From Actinoplanes philippinensis (GTDB lineage: Bacteria; Actinomycetota; Actinomycetes; Mycobacteriales; Micromonosporaceae), in contig NZ_FONV01000008.1 of NCBI RefSeq assembly GCF_900113015.1, forward strand, positions 434,001 through 498,000: 64,000 bases of DNA, written 5' to 3'. A model generated the notes under the pieces. The model was not told the origin of the DNA. It worked only from the letters and a program-made list of their open reading frames with translations, and did no database searches. The first letter of the stretch is position 1. Each line of letters begins with the position of its first letter. The position numbers and the translations under genes are program-made. This document shows positions 41,214 through 50,172 of the stretch, one piece after another.

Positions 41214-44200
41214 ATGCGGCCGGATGATGCTCAAGGATCTGCGGGCGATGACGTCCGGGCGGCGCTAGCGGCCTGGCGGGACGGGCTGATCGACCCCGGC
41301 GGCGCCAACCGCCTCATCGACCTGCCGCGCGGCGGCGCCGACCTGGTCGAGATCGTCGCCCCCGAGCCGGCGGGCGTGATCGCGGCGCTGCGCCACGGCC
41401 GGGACTGCCCGCTGACCGGCGCGGGAGCCCGCAAGACCGCCGGGGCGCTGCGGACCGACCTGCCGGACGGCGTGCTCACCCCGCTGCTGCGCCGCCTGCG
41501 CCGGCACGCCCAGCTGGAGCAGGCCGACCGGGGCGTGGACGTGCTGCACCTGGCCGTCGGCCTGCTGCACTGGCAGGAGCCGGACGGCGCCGATCACGCC
41601 AGCCCGCTGCTGCTGATCCCCGCCGAGCTGGTCACTCTCGGGCCGGGCGAGGTGCCGCGGCTGCGGGCCGGCGCCGGTGACCCGATCGTCAACCCGGCGC
41701 TGTCGGCCCGGCTGAGCCGCCTCGGCATCACCCTGCCCGAGGTGGACGACCTGCTCGACGGCGCCGACCTGGCCGACTTCGACGTGGCCGCGATGACCGC
41801 CGCGATCGGCGCCGCGGTGGGGCGGCAGCCCGGATGGCGTACCGCCCCGATCGTGGTCCTGGCGAGATTCGACCCGGCGGCCGAGGCGATCCACCGGGAC
41901 CTGCTGGAGAACGAGGACCGTGTCCTGGCGCACCCGGTGGTCCGGGCGCTCGCCGAGGCGGACGGCGCGGCCGGGGCGTTCGTCTTCGAGCCGGCCGGCG
42001 CCGACGAGATCGACGTGCTGGCCCCGCCCGACGACGTGCCGCTGGTCCTGGACGCCGACGCCGCCCAGCGCGCGTGCGTGGCGGCCGCCTGCGAGGGACA
42101 CAGTTTCGTCGTCGACGGCCCGCCCGGCACCGGCAAGTCACAGACCATCGCCACCATGATCGGTGCCCTGGCGCACGCCGGGAAGCGGGTGCTGTTCGTC
42201 TCGGAGAAGGCGTCCGCCCTGGACACGGTCCAGCACCGGCTGGCCGCCGCGGGGCTCGGCAACTACCTGCTCGACCTGCACGGGGCCCGCGCCTCCCGCA
42301 GGCAGGTGGCCGCCGCCCTGGCCGCGGCGCTCGACGCCGCCCCGCTGCCGGGACCCGGCATGGACGCCGACGCCCGTGAGCTGCTCCGGGAGCGGCGCGA
42401 GCAGCTCAACGCGTACGCCCGCGCGGTGAACGAACCGCGCCCACCGCTGAGCCGCAGCCTGGAGGAGATGATCGGGCGTTTCGCGCGCCTCGCCGAAGTG
42501 CCGGAGGCGCCCGCGCCGGCGTTGCAGCCCGGCGCGCTGACCGACGACGCCCTGGACCGGATCCGTGGCGCCGCCGAGCGCCTGGCGCACGCCTGGCGGC
42601 CGGCGAACGAGCGCAGCGGATTCCGGTGGCGGGAGGTCGCCGAACGGGAGCCGCTCGCCGGGGCGCTGCAGGAGGCCCTGCTGGCGCTGGAGAGCCTGGC
42701 CGGCGCGGCCGCCGAGCACACCGCCGTCACCGCCGCGTTCCACCTGCGCCTGCCGACCGACGCCGCGACTCTCGGGGAGATCGCCGAGCACGCCGCGCAG
42801 CGCCCGCCCGGTGTCGCCGACCAGTGGCTGACCGCGCCCAGCCTGCGCCCGGTCCGGCAGGCCGCCGAGGAGCTCGCCGAGCGTCTGGAGGTGAGCCGCC
42901 GCGCCGCCGAGGCGGTCCGGCACCGGGCCGGGGTCGCGTGGGAGGTGCTGGCCGCCCCGATGGACCTGAACGCGGTTCCCGAGCCGCCCCGGCTGGAGCC
43001 GCCCGCCGTCCGCACCGAGCCGCTCACCGCCGCCGAGGCGAAGGCGCTGGCCGGGCGGTTCGCCGCGGACGCCGACGAACTCGAGCACCAGCAGCGCAAC
43101 CTGGACCGGGCGACCGCCCGCCTCGGGCTGCCCGAGGTGATCACCTTCTCCGACGTCGAGCTGGTCCACCTGATCACCGAACTCGGCGCCCGGCCGGACA
43201 AACCGGACCGGTCGTGGTTCGCGCCGGGCGCCCAGTCGGCCGTGCACACCGCGGCCGGCACACTGCGCCTGCACGTCGACGCGGTCAGCGCGGCCCGCGC
43301 CGGCGCCCACGAGATCTTCACCGAGGCCGCGCTCACCGCGCCCGTCGAGGACCTGGCCGAACGGTTCGCCACCGTGCACCGCGGCGCCCGCAAGCTGCTC
43401 GCCCCGCACCGGCGCGACAAGGAGGCGGTCGCCGGGTTCACCAGGCCGGGCGTCGGCGTGGAGGAGGCGGTCGCCGAGCTGGGGCTGGCCGTCGCCTGGC
43501 GCCGCGCCCACGAGGGCCTGATCGCCGCCGAGCAGCAGCAGGCCGCCCTGCTCGGCCGCTACTGGAAGCGTCTCGACACCGACTTCCCGGCGATCGGCCG
43601 GGCGCTGCAGACCGTCGCCGAGGTCCTGCGGGTCACTCCGCCGGAGGCGATCGGCCAGGTCGTCGACTACGTCTGTGCGCCGCACACGCCCGGCGACGAG
43701 TTGCACCGGGCGGTCACCGAGGCCCGGGACGTGTTCCGGCACTGGCGGTCCACGCTGCGCCCGGAACCCGAGCCGGCCGGCAGGCCCGAACTCGGCCACG
43801 GCCCGGTGCACCACGCGGTCAGCTGGATGCGCGCCCAGGTCGGCCCGCTGCGTGACACCGCCGCGCTGCTCCGGCAGCTCGGTGACGCCGTCGGCCGCGA
43901 CCTCAACGTCGCCGAGGCGATCGGGGTCATCGAGGTACGCCAGGGCGTGATCGACGCCGAGCAGGCGTTCGCCGTCGCCACCCACGGCTACGAGACCATG
44001 CTCGGCCCGGCGTTCCGGGGCAAGCAGACCGACCTGCGGGCGCTGGAGGACGCGATCGAGTGGACGGCGCACGCCCGTACGCTGCGCACCGGCGTCGACG
44101 CCGCCCTCAGCAACGAGCAGGCCCACGCGCTGACCGGCGGCCGTCCCGCCCCGGATCTGGCCGGCCTGCTGGAGACGTGGCAGACGGCCCGGCAGCGGAT

Positions 44201-46484
44201 CATCGACGCGTTCGGCCCGGCCCGGCAGGTCCGTCTCGGCACCGCCCTCGACCGCTACGAGACCGCCCGTGACCTGCTGCGCGACCTGCTCGACGACGAC
44301 ACCGGCCAGGCCGAGTGGTTCGACTACCTGGCCGCCCGCGGGGTGCTCGCCGAGTACGGCCTGGACACCGTCGTCGACTACTGCGCCGACCACGGCGTCG
44401 ACGTGCACCGGCTGGGGGACGTGATCGAGCGGGCCGCGTACCGGTCGTGGATCGACGCGGTCCTCGCCGACGACGAGCGCCTGCAACCGCTCGCCTCGGC
44501 CGGCCGCGACGAGCTGGCCGCCGAGTTCCGCCGCCTCGACGCCGAGCTGACGCAGGACGCGGCCGGCGCCGTCGTCGAGGCGCTCAACGCTCGGCGCCCG
44601 GCGGTCACCGGCCCGGGCGGCCCGGCCCTGATCCGCGCCGAGGGCGACAAACGGGACGGCCACCTGCCGGTCCGTGATCAGCTGGCCGCCGCCTGGGACA
44701 CCGTCGCCGCGCTCAAACCGTGCCTGGTCATGCCGCCGTCCGCGGTCAGCCGGCTGCTGCCCGCCCAGGCCGGCTTCGACGTCGTGGTGATCGACGAGGC
44801 GTCCCGGATGACCCCCGCGGCCGCGGCCGCCTGCGCCTACCGTGGCACGTCCCTGGTCATCGTCGGCGACGACGCGCAGCTGCCGCCGGCCGGCGACCAG
44901 CCGTCGGTGCTGGTGGTGGCGAACGACTGCGGCGCGTTCACCCGGCTCTGCCTGACCAACCACTACCGCAGCCGGCACGAGAGCCTGATCGCCTTCGCCA
45001 ACCAGGTCTTCTACCAGGATCGGCTGGTCACCTTCCCGGCCGCTCAGGAGGCCGGGCCGGATCTGGGCGTGCGGCTCTACCCGGCGGACCCGGAGAGCGA
45101 GGCGGCCACCGTCGCCGAGCGGGTGCTGCACCACCTCACCACCCGGCCGTCGCTGTCGCTGGGCGTGGTCACGCTGACCGCTGACCACGCCGACGGCATC
45201 GCCGACGCGGTCGAGGCGGCCCTGGCCGGCCGCCCCGACCTGGAGGGCTTCCTCGGCGACTTCGTGGTCGAGGGCGCCGACGCCGCGCAGGGCGACGAAC
45301 GCGACGTGATCATCCTGTCCACCGGCGCCGACCTGGGCGCGGCCGGCGGGCCCACCGGAGCGCGCCGCCTCGACGTGGCGATCACCCGGGCCCGGCAGCG
45401 GGTCGAGGTGATCTCCGCGATCGGCGCCGCCGACCGGGACGAGCCCGGCGGCGAGGGCGAACGACGGCTGGCCGCCTACCTGCACTACGCCGAACGCGGT
45501 GGGCCGGCGAGCGCGGCACGGCCGCTGACCCCGCTCGAGGAGTCCGTCCGGGACACCCTGCAGAGCTGGGGTCACGAGGTGGACGGGCTGTCGATCGGCG
45601 TCGGCGTCCGGCTCGGCGGGTCATACGTCCTGGGCGTCCGCTGCGACACCCCGGCCGGCGCTGCCCGCGACCGCGACCGGCTGCACGACCAGATCCTGCA
45701 GGGTCTCGGCTGGCGCCTGCACCGGGTGTGGAGCGTCGCCTGGCACACCGACCGGCAGACCGAGGAGGCGCGGCTGCGCGTGGCCGTCGAGAACGCCCTG
45801 GCCACCCCGGACGTCTTCGCCGACCTGCCGGAGGAGACGCTGACCGCCCGCCCCGCGCAGCGGCCCGAGTGGGCGCTGCCCTACGAGCGGGCCGAGGTGG
45901 CGCCGCTGCCCGCCGCGACCCGGCTCGACGACGCCACGGCCCGGCGGCTGCTCATCGGCACCGTCGAGCACATCGCCGAGGTGGAGGGGCCGGTGCACGT
46001 GGCCACCCTGACCCGCCGGATCCGCGAGGCGTGGGGCTTGGCCCGGATCACCCAGCAACTGCGGGCGGCCATCGACACCGCGATCACGGAGTCCAGGGCG
46101 GGTTTCGACGGCGCCTTCGTGACCGCGCCGGACGCGCCGATCCCCGCCGTCCGGGTGCCCGGCGACGGGGTGAGCCGCAAACCCGACCAGGTCGCCGACG
46201 CCGAGCTGCAGCTCGCCCTGGAGTATCTGGTGCTCGACGCCGGGCTGGTCGAGGGGGAGGACCTGCTCGCCGCGGCCGGCCGGCTCTTCGGGTGGAGCGG
46301 CAGCCGTACCGGCGCGGCGCGGCTCGCGGCGATGCTCGACGACCTGGTTTCGGCGGGACGTCTCATCGCCCACCGCAACGGGCTGATCGCGGCGCCGGAG
46401 ACGGATCTGCTGGACCTGCCCGACCCGGCGAGCCTGCCCCGGCGCGACGAGGCCGGCGCCATGCGGATCGAGGTCAACCTTTGA
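41214..46484 (+). CDS. Giant DUF4011-type superfamily 1 helicase with degenerate Vsr-like domain and DUF3320
   Basis: A 1756-residue protein. Order: DUF4011 signature AAWRDGLIDPGGANRLIDL (near 18-36); helicase half one with VVDGPPGTGKSQTIATMIGA (Walker A near 303) and FVSEKASALDTVQHRL; a helical insert of some 850 residues; half two with VVVIDEASRMTPAAAAACAY (Walker B near 1192), IVGDDAQLPPAGD, LTNHYRSRHESLI and RLDVAITRARQRVEVI; a Vsr-like nuclease region (1435-1520, ARDRDRLHDQILQGLGWRLHRVWS) that lacks the usual catalytic IDL and ECD residues (RL and RCD instead); and DUF3320 (1570-1625, VEHIAEVEGPVHVATLTRRI). Proteins of this build are linked to phage defence. ATG 41214 was chosen since the frame upstream is of poor quality. 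Confidence 0.9.
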   Translation: MRPDDAQGSAGDDVRAALAAWRDGLIDPGGANRLIDLPRGGADLVEIVAPEPAGVIAALRHGRDCPLTGAGARKTAGALRTDLPDGVLTPLLRRLRRHAQLEQADRGVDVLHLAVGLLHWQEPDGADHASPLLLIPAELVTLGPGEVPRLRAGAGDPIVNPALSARLSRLGITLPEVDDLLDGADLADFDVAAMTAAIGAAVGRQPGWRTAPIVVLARFDPAAEAIHRDLLENEDRVLAHPVVRALAEADGAAGAFVFEPAGADEIDVLAPPDDVPLVLDADAAQRACVAAACEGHSFVVDGPPGTGKSQTIATMIGALAHAGKRVLFVSEKASALDTVQHRLAAAGLGNYLLDLHGARASRRQVAAALAAALDAAPLPGPGMDADARELLRERREQLNAYARAVNEPRPPLSRSLEEMIGRFARLAEVPEAPAPALQPGALTDDALDRIRGAAERLAHAWRPANERSGFRWREVAEREPLAGALQEALLALESLAGAAAEHTAVTAAFHLRLPTDAATLGEIAEHAAQRPPGVADQWLTAPSLRPVRQAAEELAERLEVSRRAAEAVRHRAGVAWEVLAAPMDLNAVPEPPRLEPPAVRTEPLTAAEAKALAGRFAADADELEHQQRNLDRATARLGLPEVITFSDVELVHLITELGARPDKPDRSWFAPGAQSAVHTAAGTLRLHVDAVSAARAGAHEIFTEAALTAPVEDLAERFATVHRGARKLLAPHRRDKEAVAGFTRPGVGVEEAVAELGLAVAWRRAHEGLIAAEQQQAALLGRYWKRLDTDFPAIGRALQTVAEVLRVTPPEAIGQVVDYVCAPHTPGDELHRAVTEARDVFRHWRSTLRPEPEPAGRPELGHGPVHHAVSWMRAQVGPLRDTAALLRQLGDAVGRDLNVAEAIGVIEVRQGVIDAEQAFAVATHGYETMLGPAFRGKQTDLRALEDAIEWTAHARTLRTGVDAALSNEQAHALTGGRPAPDLAGLLETWQTARQRIIDAFGPARQVRLGTALDRYETARDLLRDLLDDDTGQAEWFDYLAARGVLAEYGLDTVVDYCADHGVDVHRLGDVIERAAYRSWIDAVLADDERLQPLASAGRDELAAEFRRLDAELTQDAAGAVVEALNARRPAVTGPGGPALIRAEGDKRDGHLPVRDQLAAAWDTVAALKPCLVMPPSAVSRLLPAQAGFDVVVIDEASRMTPAAAAACAYRGTSLVIVGDDAQLPPAGDQPSVLVVANDCGAFTRLCLTNHYRSRHESLIAFANQVFYQDRLVTFPAAQEAGPDLGVRLYPADPESEAATVAERVLHHLTTRPSLSLGVVTLTADHADGIADAVEAALAGRPDLEGFLGDFVVEGADAAQGDERDVIILSTGADLGAAGGPTGARRLDVAITRARQRVEVISAIGAADRDEPGGEGERRLAAYLHYAERGGPASAARPLTPLEESVRDTLQSWGHEVDGLSIGVGVRLGGSYVLGVRCDTPAGAARDRDRLHDQILQGLGWRLHRVWSVAWHTDRQTEEARLRVAVENALATPDVFADLPEETLTARPAQRPEWALPYERAEVAPLPAATRLDDATARRLLIGTVEHIAEVEGPVHVATLTRRIREAWGLARITQQLRAAIDTAITESRAGFDGAFVTAPDAPIPAVRVPGDGVSRKPDQVADAELQLALEYLVLDAGLVEGEDLLAAAGRLFGWSGSRTGAARLAAMLDDLVSAGRLIAHRNGLIAAPETDLLDLPDPASLPRRDEAGAMRIEVNL

Positions 46485-46992
46485 CGTAGTCGTCGTGCGG
46501 GATGCCGGCCGCCCACAGCGCGGTCCGCATCCGTACGCAGTGCCGTACGATCGCCGGGTCCTCGGTCATCGCCCCGCCGGTGCCGGTGCCGTCCGCGTCG
46601 AACAGGGTGAACACCACCCGCCGGTCGTCGAAGAGCCAGAAGTCGTCGTGGGCGGCCGGCAGCCCCTCCGCCGCGGCCCGGGGCAGCCAGCGGATGTCCT
46701 CACCGGCCTCCACGTTGAACCCGGAGATGCTCAGCAGCCAGCGCGTGTAGTCCCCGTGCGGCGTGGTGACCACCCGCAGCCGGCGCACGCTGCGGCCCGA
46801 CTCGGTGACGTCACGCACCAGCTCCAGCCATGGCCGCTGCCAGCCGGGGCCGTCCGGCTCGCCGTCCAGGAACCGCTGGAACGGCGCGGCCTCCTCGGGC
46901 ACCCGGTAGACGTCGCGTACCTCCAGGTGGAAGGCGGTCCGGTCGAAGGACCGGAACATGCCCTGGAACGTGTCGGCCCGCAGCAGCAGCAT
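46474..46992 (-). CDS. DUF6879-family protein
   Basis: A 172-residue soluble protein (LLLRADTFQGMFRSFDRTAFHLEVRD at the start; ISGFNVEAGEDIRWLPR and DDFWLFDDRRVVFTLFD later). This pattern matches the actinobacterial DUF6879 family, often found beside XRE regulators and of unknown function. ATG 46992 has AGGGTGG just upstream; a GTG 18 bases earlier is possible. The gene converges on the giant helicase and overlaps its end by 11 bases. No XRE partner is adjacent here, which is unusual for the family. A functional link to the helicase is possible only by proximity. Confidence 0.8.
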   Translation of the reverse strand: MLLLRADTFQGMFRSFDRTAFHLEVRDVYRVPEEAAPFQRFLDGEPDGPGWQRPWLELVRDVTESGRSVRRLRVVTTPHGDYTRWLLSISGFNVEAGEDIRWLPRAAAEGLPAAHDDFWLFDDRRVVFTLFDADGTGTGGAMTEDPAIVRHCVRMRTALWAAGIPHDDYVKG

Positions 46993-47070
46993 GCGTTCCA
47001 CCCTGGCCACAGTGGACGCGATCGGTCCACTCGAAGGTCATGTTGGTGCAGGTGGGAGCAAAACTCGCGT

Positions 47071-48549
47071 TCAGAGTTCGCGTTTGACGACTTTGCCGGT
47101 GGCGTTACGCGGCAGCTCGTCGAGGAACGTCACGTCACGCGGCACACAGAACCGGGCCAGATTCCGGCGCACGTGCTCGCGTACCGCCTCGGCGTCGAGC
47201 CGCTCGCCCGGGCTCAGCACCAGGTAGGCGGCGAGCCGCTGCCCCCACTCGTCGTCCGCGACGCCGACCACCGCCACCTCGCGCACCTGCGGCAACGCGG
47301 CCAGCAGGTCCTCCACCTCACCGGGGAAGATGTTCTCCCCACCAGAGATGATCATGTCGTCGGCGCGGCCGTCGACGTAGAGCCGGCCCCGGTCGTCGAG
47401 ATGGCCGAGGTCACCGGTGCCGACGACGTCACGGCCGGCCGCGTCCTGGCCGGTGTAGCCCTCGAACAGCATCCCGTTGCTGACGTGGATCTGCCCGTCG
47501 ACGATCGTCACCCGCGTCCCGTGCGGCGGCCGGCCCGCCGTGGCAGGGGCCTCGCGCAGGTCGGCGGGGGTGGCGATGGAGACCCACGAGGCCTCGGTCG
47601 AGCCGTACAGGTTGTAGAGCACGTCGCCGTAGCGATCCATGAACCGGGTGGCGAGGCCACCCGGCAGCGCCGATCCGCTCACCGCCGCCACCCGCAGCCC
47701 ACGGTAGGCGGCCGGGACGTCCATCAAATTCTGGAGCATCACCGGTACGGCCACCAGCGCCGTGACCTGCTCCTCCGTCATCGTCGCCAGCACGTCGGCC
47801 GGGTCGAAGCGGCGGCGCAGCACGATGGTCGCCCGCAGCGCCAGCGCGATCTGCATGCCGGCGTAGCCCCACGTGTGGAACAGCGGCGCCGCGATCATGA
47901 TCCGTTCCCCGGCGCGCAGCGGGATCCGGTCGATCACCGAGCAGAGCGGGCCGAACCCGCCCGGCGTCGGCCGGCGCGCGCCCTTCGGCACCCCGGTCGT
48001 CCCCGACGTCAGCACGATCGTCCGGCCGGGCCGCTCCGGCGGGGCCGCGAGCCCGGCCGGAGTGCTCTCGATCAGCTCGTCGACCCGCTTCTCGCCGATC
48101 CGGCCGGGCAGGGTCGCCACCCGGTCCAGGAACTCGTCGTCGTGGATCAGCGCGGACAGGCCCTGCGCCTGCACCACCTGGTCGAGCTGGTGCCCGGACA
48201 GCCCGGTGTTGATCAGCACCGCGTCGGCGCCCCGGGTGGCGACCCCGATCAGCGCCTCCAGCATGCGGGCCGAGTTGCGGCACAGCAGCCCCACCCGGTC
48301 ACCCGCCCGCACCGGCAGCGCGGCGGCCAGCCGGGACGAGCGGTCCAGCAGTTCGGCGTACGTCACCCGCCGCTCGTCGTCGACCACGGCGACCCGCTCC
48401 GGGCTGCGCGCCGCCGCCTGCCGCAGCTCGCCGGCCAGCCCGAAACCCCACCGCCCCAGCGACGCGAACTGCCGCGCCACCCGCACCGGGTTGCCCGGCG
48501 TGAGCAGCCCGCGCCGCGCCATCGTCGACGCGATGAACAGGGCCTCCAT
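47071..48549 (-). CDS. Acyl-CoA synthetase, AMP-forming
   Basis: ANL-family acyl-CoA ligase of 492 residues. Motifs: LTSGTTGVPKGARRP (ATP loop near 175), LYGSTEASWVS, VVGTGDLGHLDDRGRLYVDGRADDMIISGGENI split across the hinge, and the C-terminal Lys in NATGKVVKREL. Its ATG shares one base with the stop of the acyl-CoA dehydrogenase (TGATG), so dehydrogenase and ligase are translationally coupled. Together they activate and desaturate a fatty or branched acid. It ends 78 bases from the DUF6879 start, same strand, separate function. Confidence 0.93.
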   Translation of the reverse strand: MEALFIASTMARRGLLTPGNPVRVARQFASLGRWGFGLAGELRQAAARSPERVAVVDDERRVTYAELLDRSSRLAAALPVRAGDRVGLLCRNSARMLEALIGVATRGADAVLINTGLSGHQLDQVVQAQGLSALIHDDEFLDRVATLPGRIGEKRVDELIESTPAGLAAPPERPGRTIVLTSGTTGVPKGARRPTPGGFGPLCSVIDRIPLRAGERIMIAAPLFHTWGYAGMQIALALRATIVLRRRFDPADVLATMTEEQVTALVAVPVMLQNLMDVPAAYRGLRVAAVSGSALPGGLATRFMDRYGDVLYNLYGSTEASWVSIATPADLREAPATAGRPPHGTRVTIVDGQIHVSNGMLFEGYTGQDAAGRDVVGTGDLGHLDDRGRLYVDGRADDMIISGGENIFPGEVEDLLAALPQVREVAVVGVADDEWGQRLAAYLVLSPGERLDAEAVREHVRRNLARFCVPRDVTFLDELPRNATGKVVKREL

Positions 48550-49760
48550 CAGCGGATCTGCACGCCGGAGACGGCTCGGGCGATGACCAGCCGCTGGATC
48601 TCCGAGGTGCCCTCGAAGATCGTGTAGATCTTGGCGTCCCGGTACATCCGCTCCACCGGGTGCTCCCGCAGATAACCGGCCCCGCCGAGGATCTGCACCG
48701 CCTTCTCGGTGACCGCGACCGCCACCTCACCGGCCTTGAGCTTCGACATCGAACCCTCACCGGCCTCGAACGGCTTCTCGTTGCGGCCCATCCACGCGGC
48801 CCGCCACACCAGCAGCCGCGCCGCGTCGATCTCGGTGCGCATGTCGGCCAGCGCGAACGCCACCGCCTGGTTCTCGATGATCGGCCGGCCGAACTGGACC
48901 CGCGTCTTCGCGTACTCCAGCGCGTACTCGTACGCCGCCCGCGCGATGCCCAGCGCCTGCGCGCCGACCGCCGGCCGGGACAGCTCGAACGTCCGCATCG
49001 CCGCCTGACCCGACCGCCGCTGCCCCTCCCGGGCCCGCGCCAGCCGCTTGTCGAGAGCCTCCTTGCCGCCGAGCAGGCAACTGCCGGGCACCCGCACGTC
49101 GTCGAGGAACACGTCCGCGGTGTGCGAGGCCCGCAGTCCCAGCTTCTTCAGCTTCCGTGTCCCGGCCAGCCCCTTCGTGCCCGGCGGCACGACGAACGCG
49201 GCCTGTCCCCGCGACCCCAGCGACGGGTCGACGCTCGCCGTCACCACGTGCACGTTCGCGATCCCGCCGTTGGTGGCGTACGCCTTCTGCCCGCTGATCA
49301 CCCACTCGTCGGTCGCCTCGTGATAGACCGCACGGGTCCGCATCGCCGCCACATCCGACCCGGCCTCCGGCTCGGTGCTGCAGAACGCCCCCACCTTCGG
49401 ATCGGCGGCGTCCCCGAAACACTGCGGCACCCATTCGAGCAGCTGATCCGACGTCCCCGAGCCGAAGATCGCCGCCACCGCCAGCGACGTGCCGGAGATC
49501 GCCATCCCGATCCCGCCGTCGCCCCAGAACAGCTCCTCGTTCGCGATCGGCAGACTCAGCCCGCTGCCGTCCGACCAGGTGTTGGCGAGGAACTCGAACC
49601 CGTACAGCCCGATCTTCGCCGCCTCCTGCAGAACGGGCCAGGGCGTCTCCTCGCGCTCGTCCCACTCCGAAGCGGCCGGCCGAATCACCGACGCGGCAAA
49701 CCCGTGCACCCATTCGCGCAGCTCACGCTGCTCATCGTTGAGATCGAGCCAGAACTCCAC
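48549..49760 (-). CDS. Acyl-CoA dehydrogenase
   Basis: FAD-dependent acyl-CoA dehydrogenase of 403 residues. Signatures: FCSTEPEAGSDVAAM and WVISGQKAYATNGGIANVHVV in the beta domain, KLGLRASHTADVFLDDVRVP, and the C-terminal ILGGAGYLREHPVERMYRDAK plus IFEGTSEIQRLVIAR. In this clade the catalytic Glu lies in the EGTSE region. First gene of a two-gene operon with the CoA ligase. The promoter region holds a GGTTA/TAACC near-palindrome resembling one at the fabG4-thiolase locus 4.4 kb away, which suggests shared control by a TetR-type fatty-acid regulator. Confidence 0.95.
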   Translation of the reverse strand: MEFWLDLNDEQRELREWVHGFAASVIRPAASEWDEREETPWPVLQEAAKIGLYGFEFLANTWSDGSGLSLPIANEELFWGDGGIGMAISGTSLAVAAIFGSGTSDQLLEWVPQCFGDAADPKVGAFCSTEPEAGSDVAAMRTRAVYHEATDEWVISGQKAYATNGGIANVHVVTASVDPSLGSRGQAAFVVPPGTKGLAGTRKLKKLGLRASHTADVFLDDVRVPGSCLLGGKEALDKRLARAREGQRRSGQAAMRTFELSRPAVGAQALGIARAAYEYALEYAKTRVQFGRPIIENQAVAFALADMRTEIDAARLLVWRAAWMGRNEKPFEAGEGSMSKLKAGEVAVAVTEKAVQILGGAGYLREHPVERMYRDAKIYTIFEGTSEIQRLVIARAVSGVQIR

Positions 49761-49780
49761 GGACAGCCCTCCCGCCAGCA

Positions 49781-49799
49781 GGTTAACTCGCCGGTAACC
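49781..49799 (-). promoter_or_regulatory. Candidate operator upstream of acyl-CoA dehydrogenase
   Basis: Minus strand reads GGTTACCGGCGAGTTAACC, with five-base arms GGTTA/TAACC. The core TACCGGCGAGT recurs as TACCGGTGAGT at 54204-54214 between fabG4 and the thiolase gene. Position 21 bases upstream of the start fits a repressor site. Confidence 0.5.
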
Positions 49800-50102
49800 T
49801 TACGAGCGCCCAACGGCGCTGACAACAGTCATCGATGAATTAAAAACCCCGCGGTGTTCTCCCTGTCGTGCTCGGCTCCGGTGTCGGAGTTCCGTGGGGG
49901 GCGGGTTGAATCTCGACGTGCGGGATGGGCTCCGCGCCGCATGCGGAGCGGCCGCGTGCCTCGTGATGATCATTAGCGAACTCGCTGGTCCCTGCTGCCG
50001 CCAACGGAGATCAGTGGCGATCCGTAAAATTCACAGTACGGGCAAATCTCCTGCATCTACTCGCTATTCGAGGATGCTCGGGCATGTCCTCCCAGGAATG
50101 CA

Positions 50103-50130
50103 TTGCCAGGCGCCGCGGAGCAACTAGCAT
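50103..50130 (+). promoter_or_regulatory. Candidate promoter of the AIPR gene
   Basis: TTGCCA (50103-50108), 16 bases, TAGCAT (50125-50130). Both hexamers are close to the vegetative consensus. The start codon is 42 bases downstream and has GGGAGG (50163-50168) as ribosome site. Confidence 0.45.
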
Positions 50131-50172
50131 CGACGCCAGCGGTGGCCGCTACTGGGGTATGCGGGAGGTCGA

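Larger units (their letters stand above)
49761..50172. other. Non-coding region between acyl-CoA dehydrogenase and AIPR gene
   Basis: 412 bases without a convincing gene. The left end holds the candidate TetR-type operator of the dehydrogenase operon. From about 49835 base composition shifts (stretches such as GATGAATTAAAAACC and CCGTAAAATTCACAG), marking the left side of the lower-GC segment that contains the AIPR gene. No direct repeats, tRNA or integrase trace were seen. Confidence 0.6.

Noticed and set aside
42138..45575. Very long open frame (over 1100 codons) antisense to the giant helicase gene
   Set aside because: Its translation is Gly/Arg/Val-rich without domain motifs. It is the usual antisense shadow of a high-GC gene, while the plus strand has clear helicase motifs.
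49894..50127. A 77-codon frame upstream of the AIPR gene as a possible antitoxin or partner
   Set aside because: No good ribosome site, several Cys/Arg-rich stretches typical of non-coding frames, and the best AIPR promoter lies inside it. Left as non-coding.
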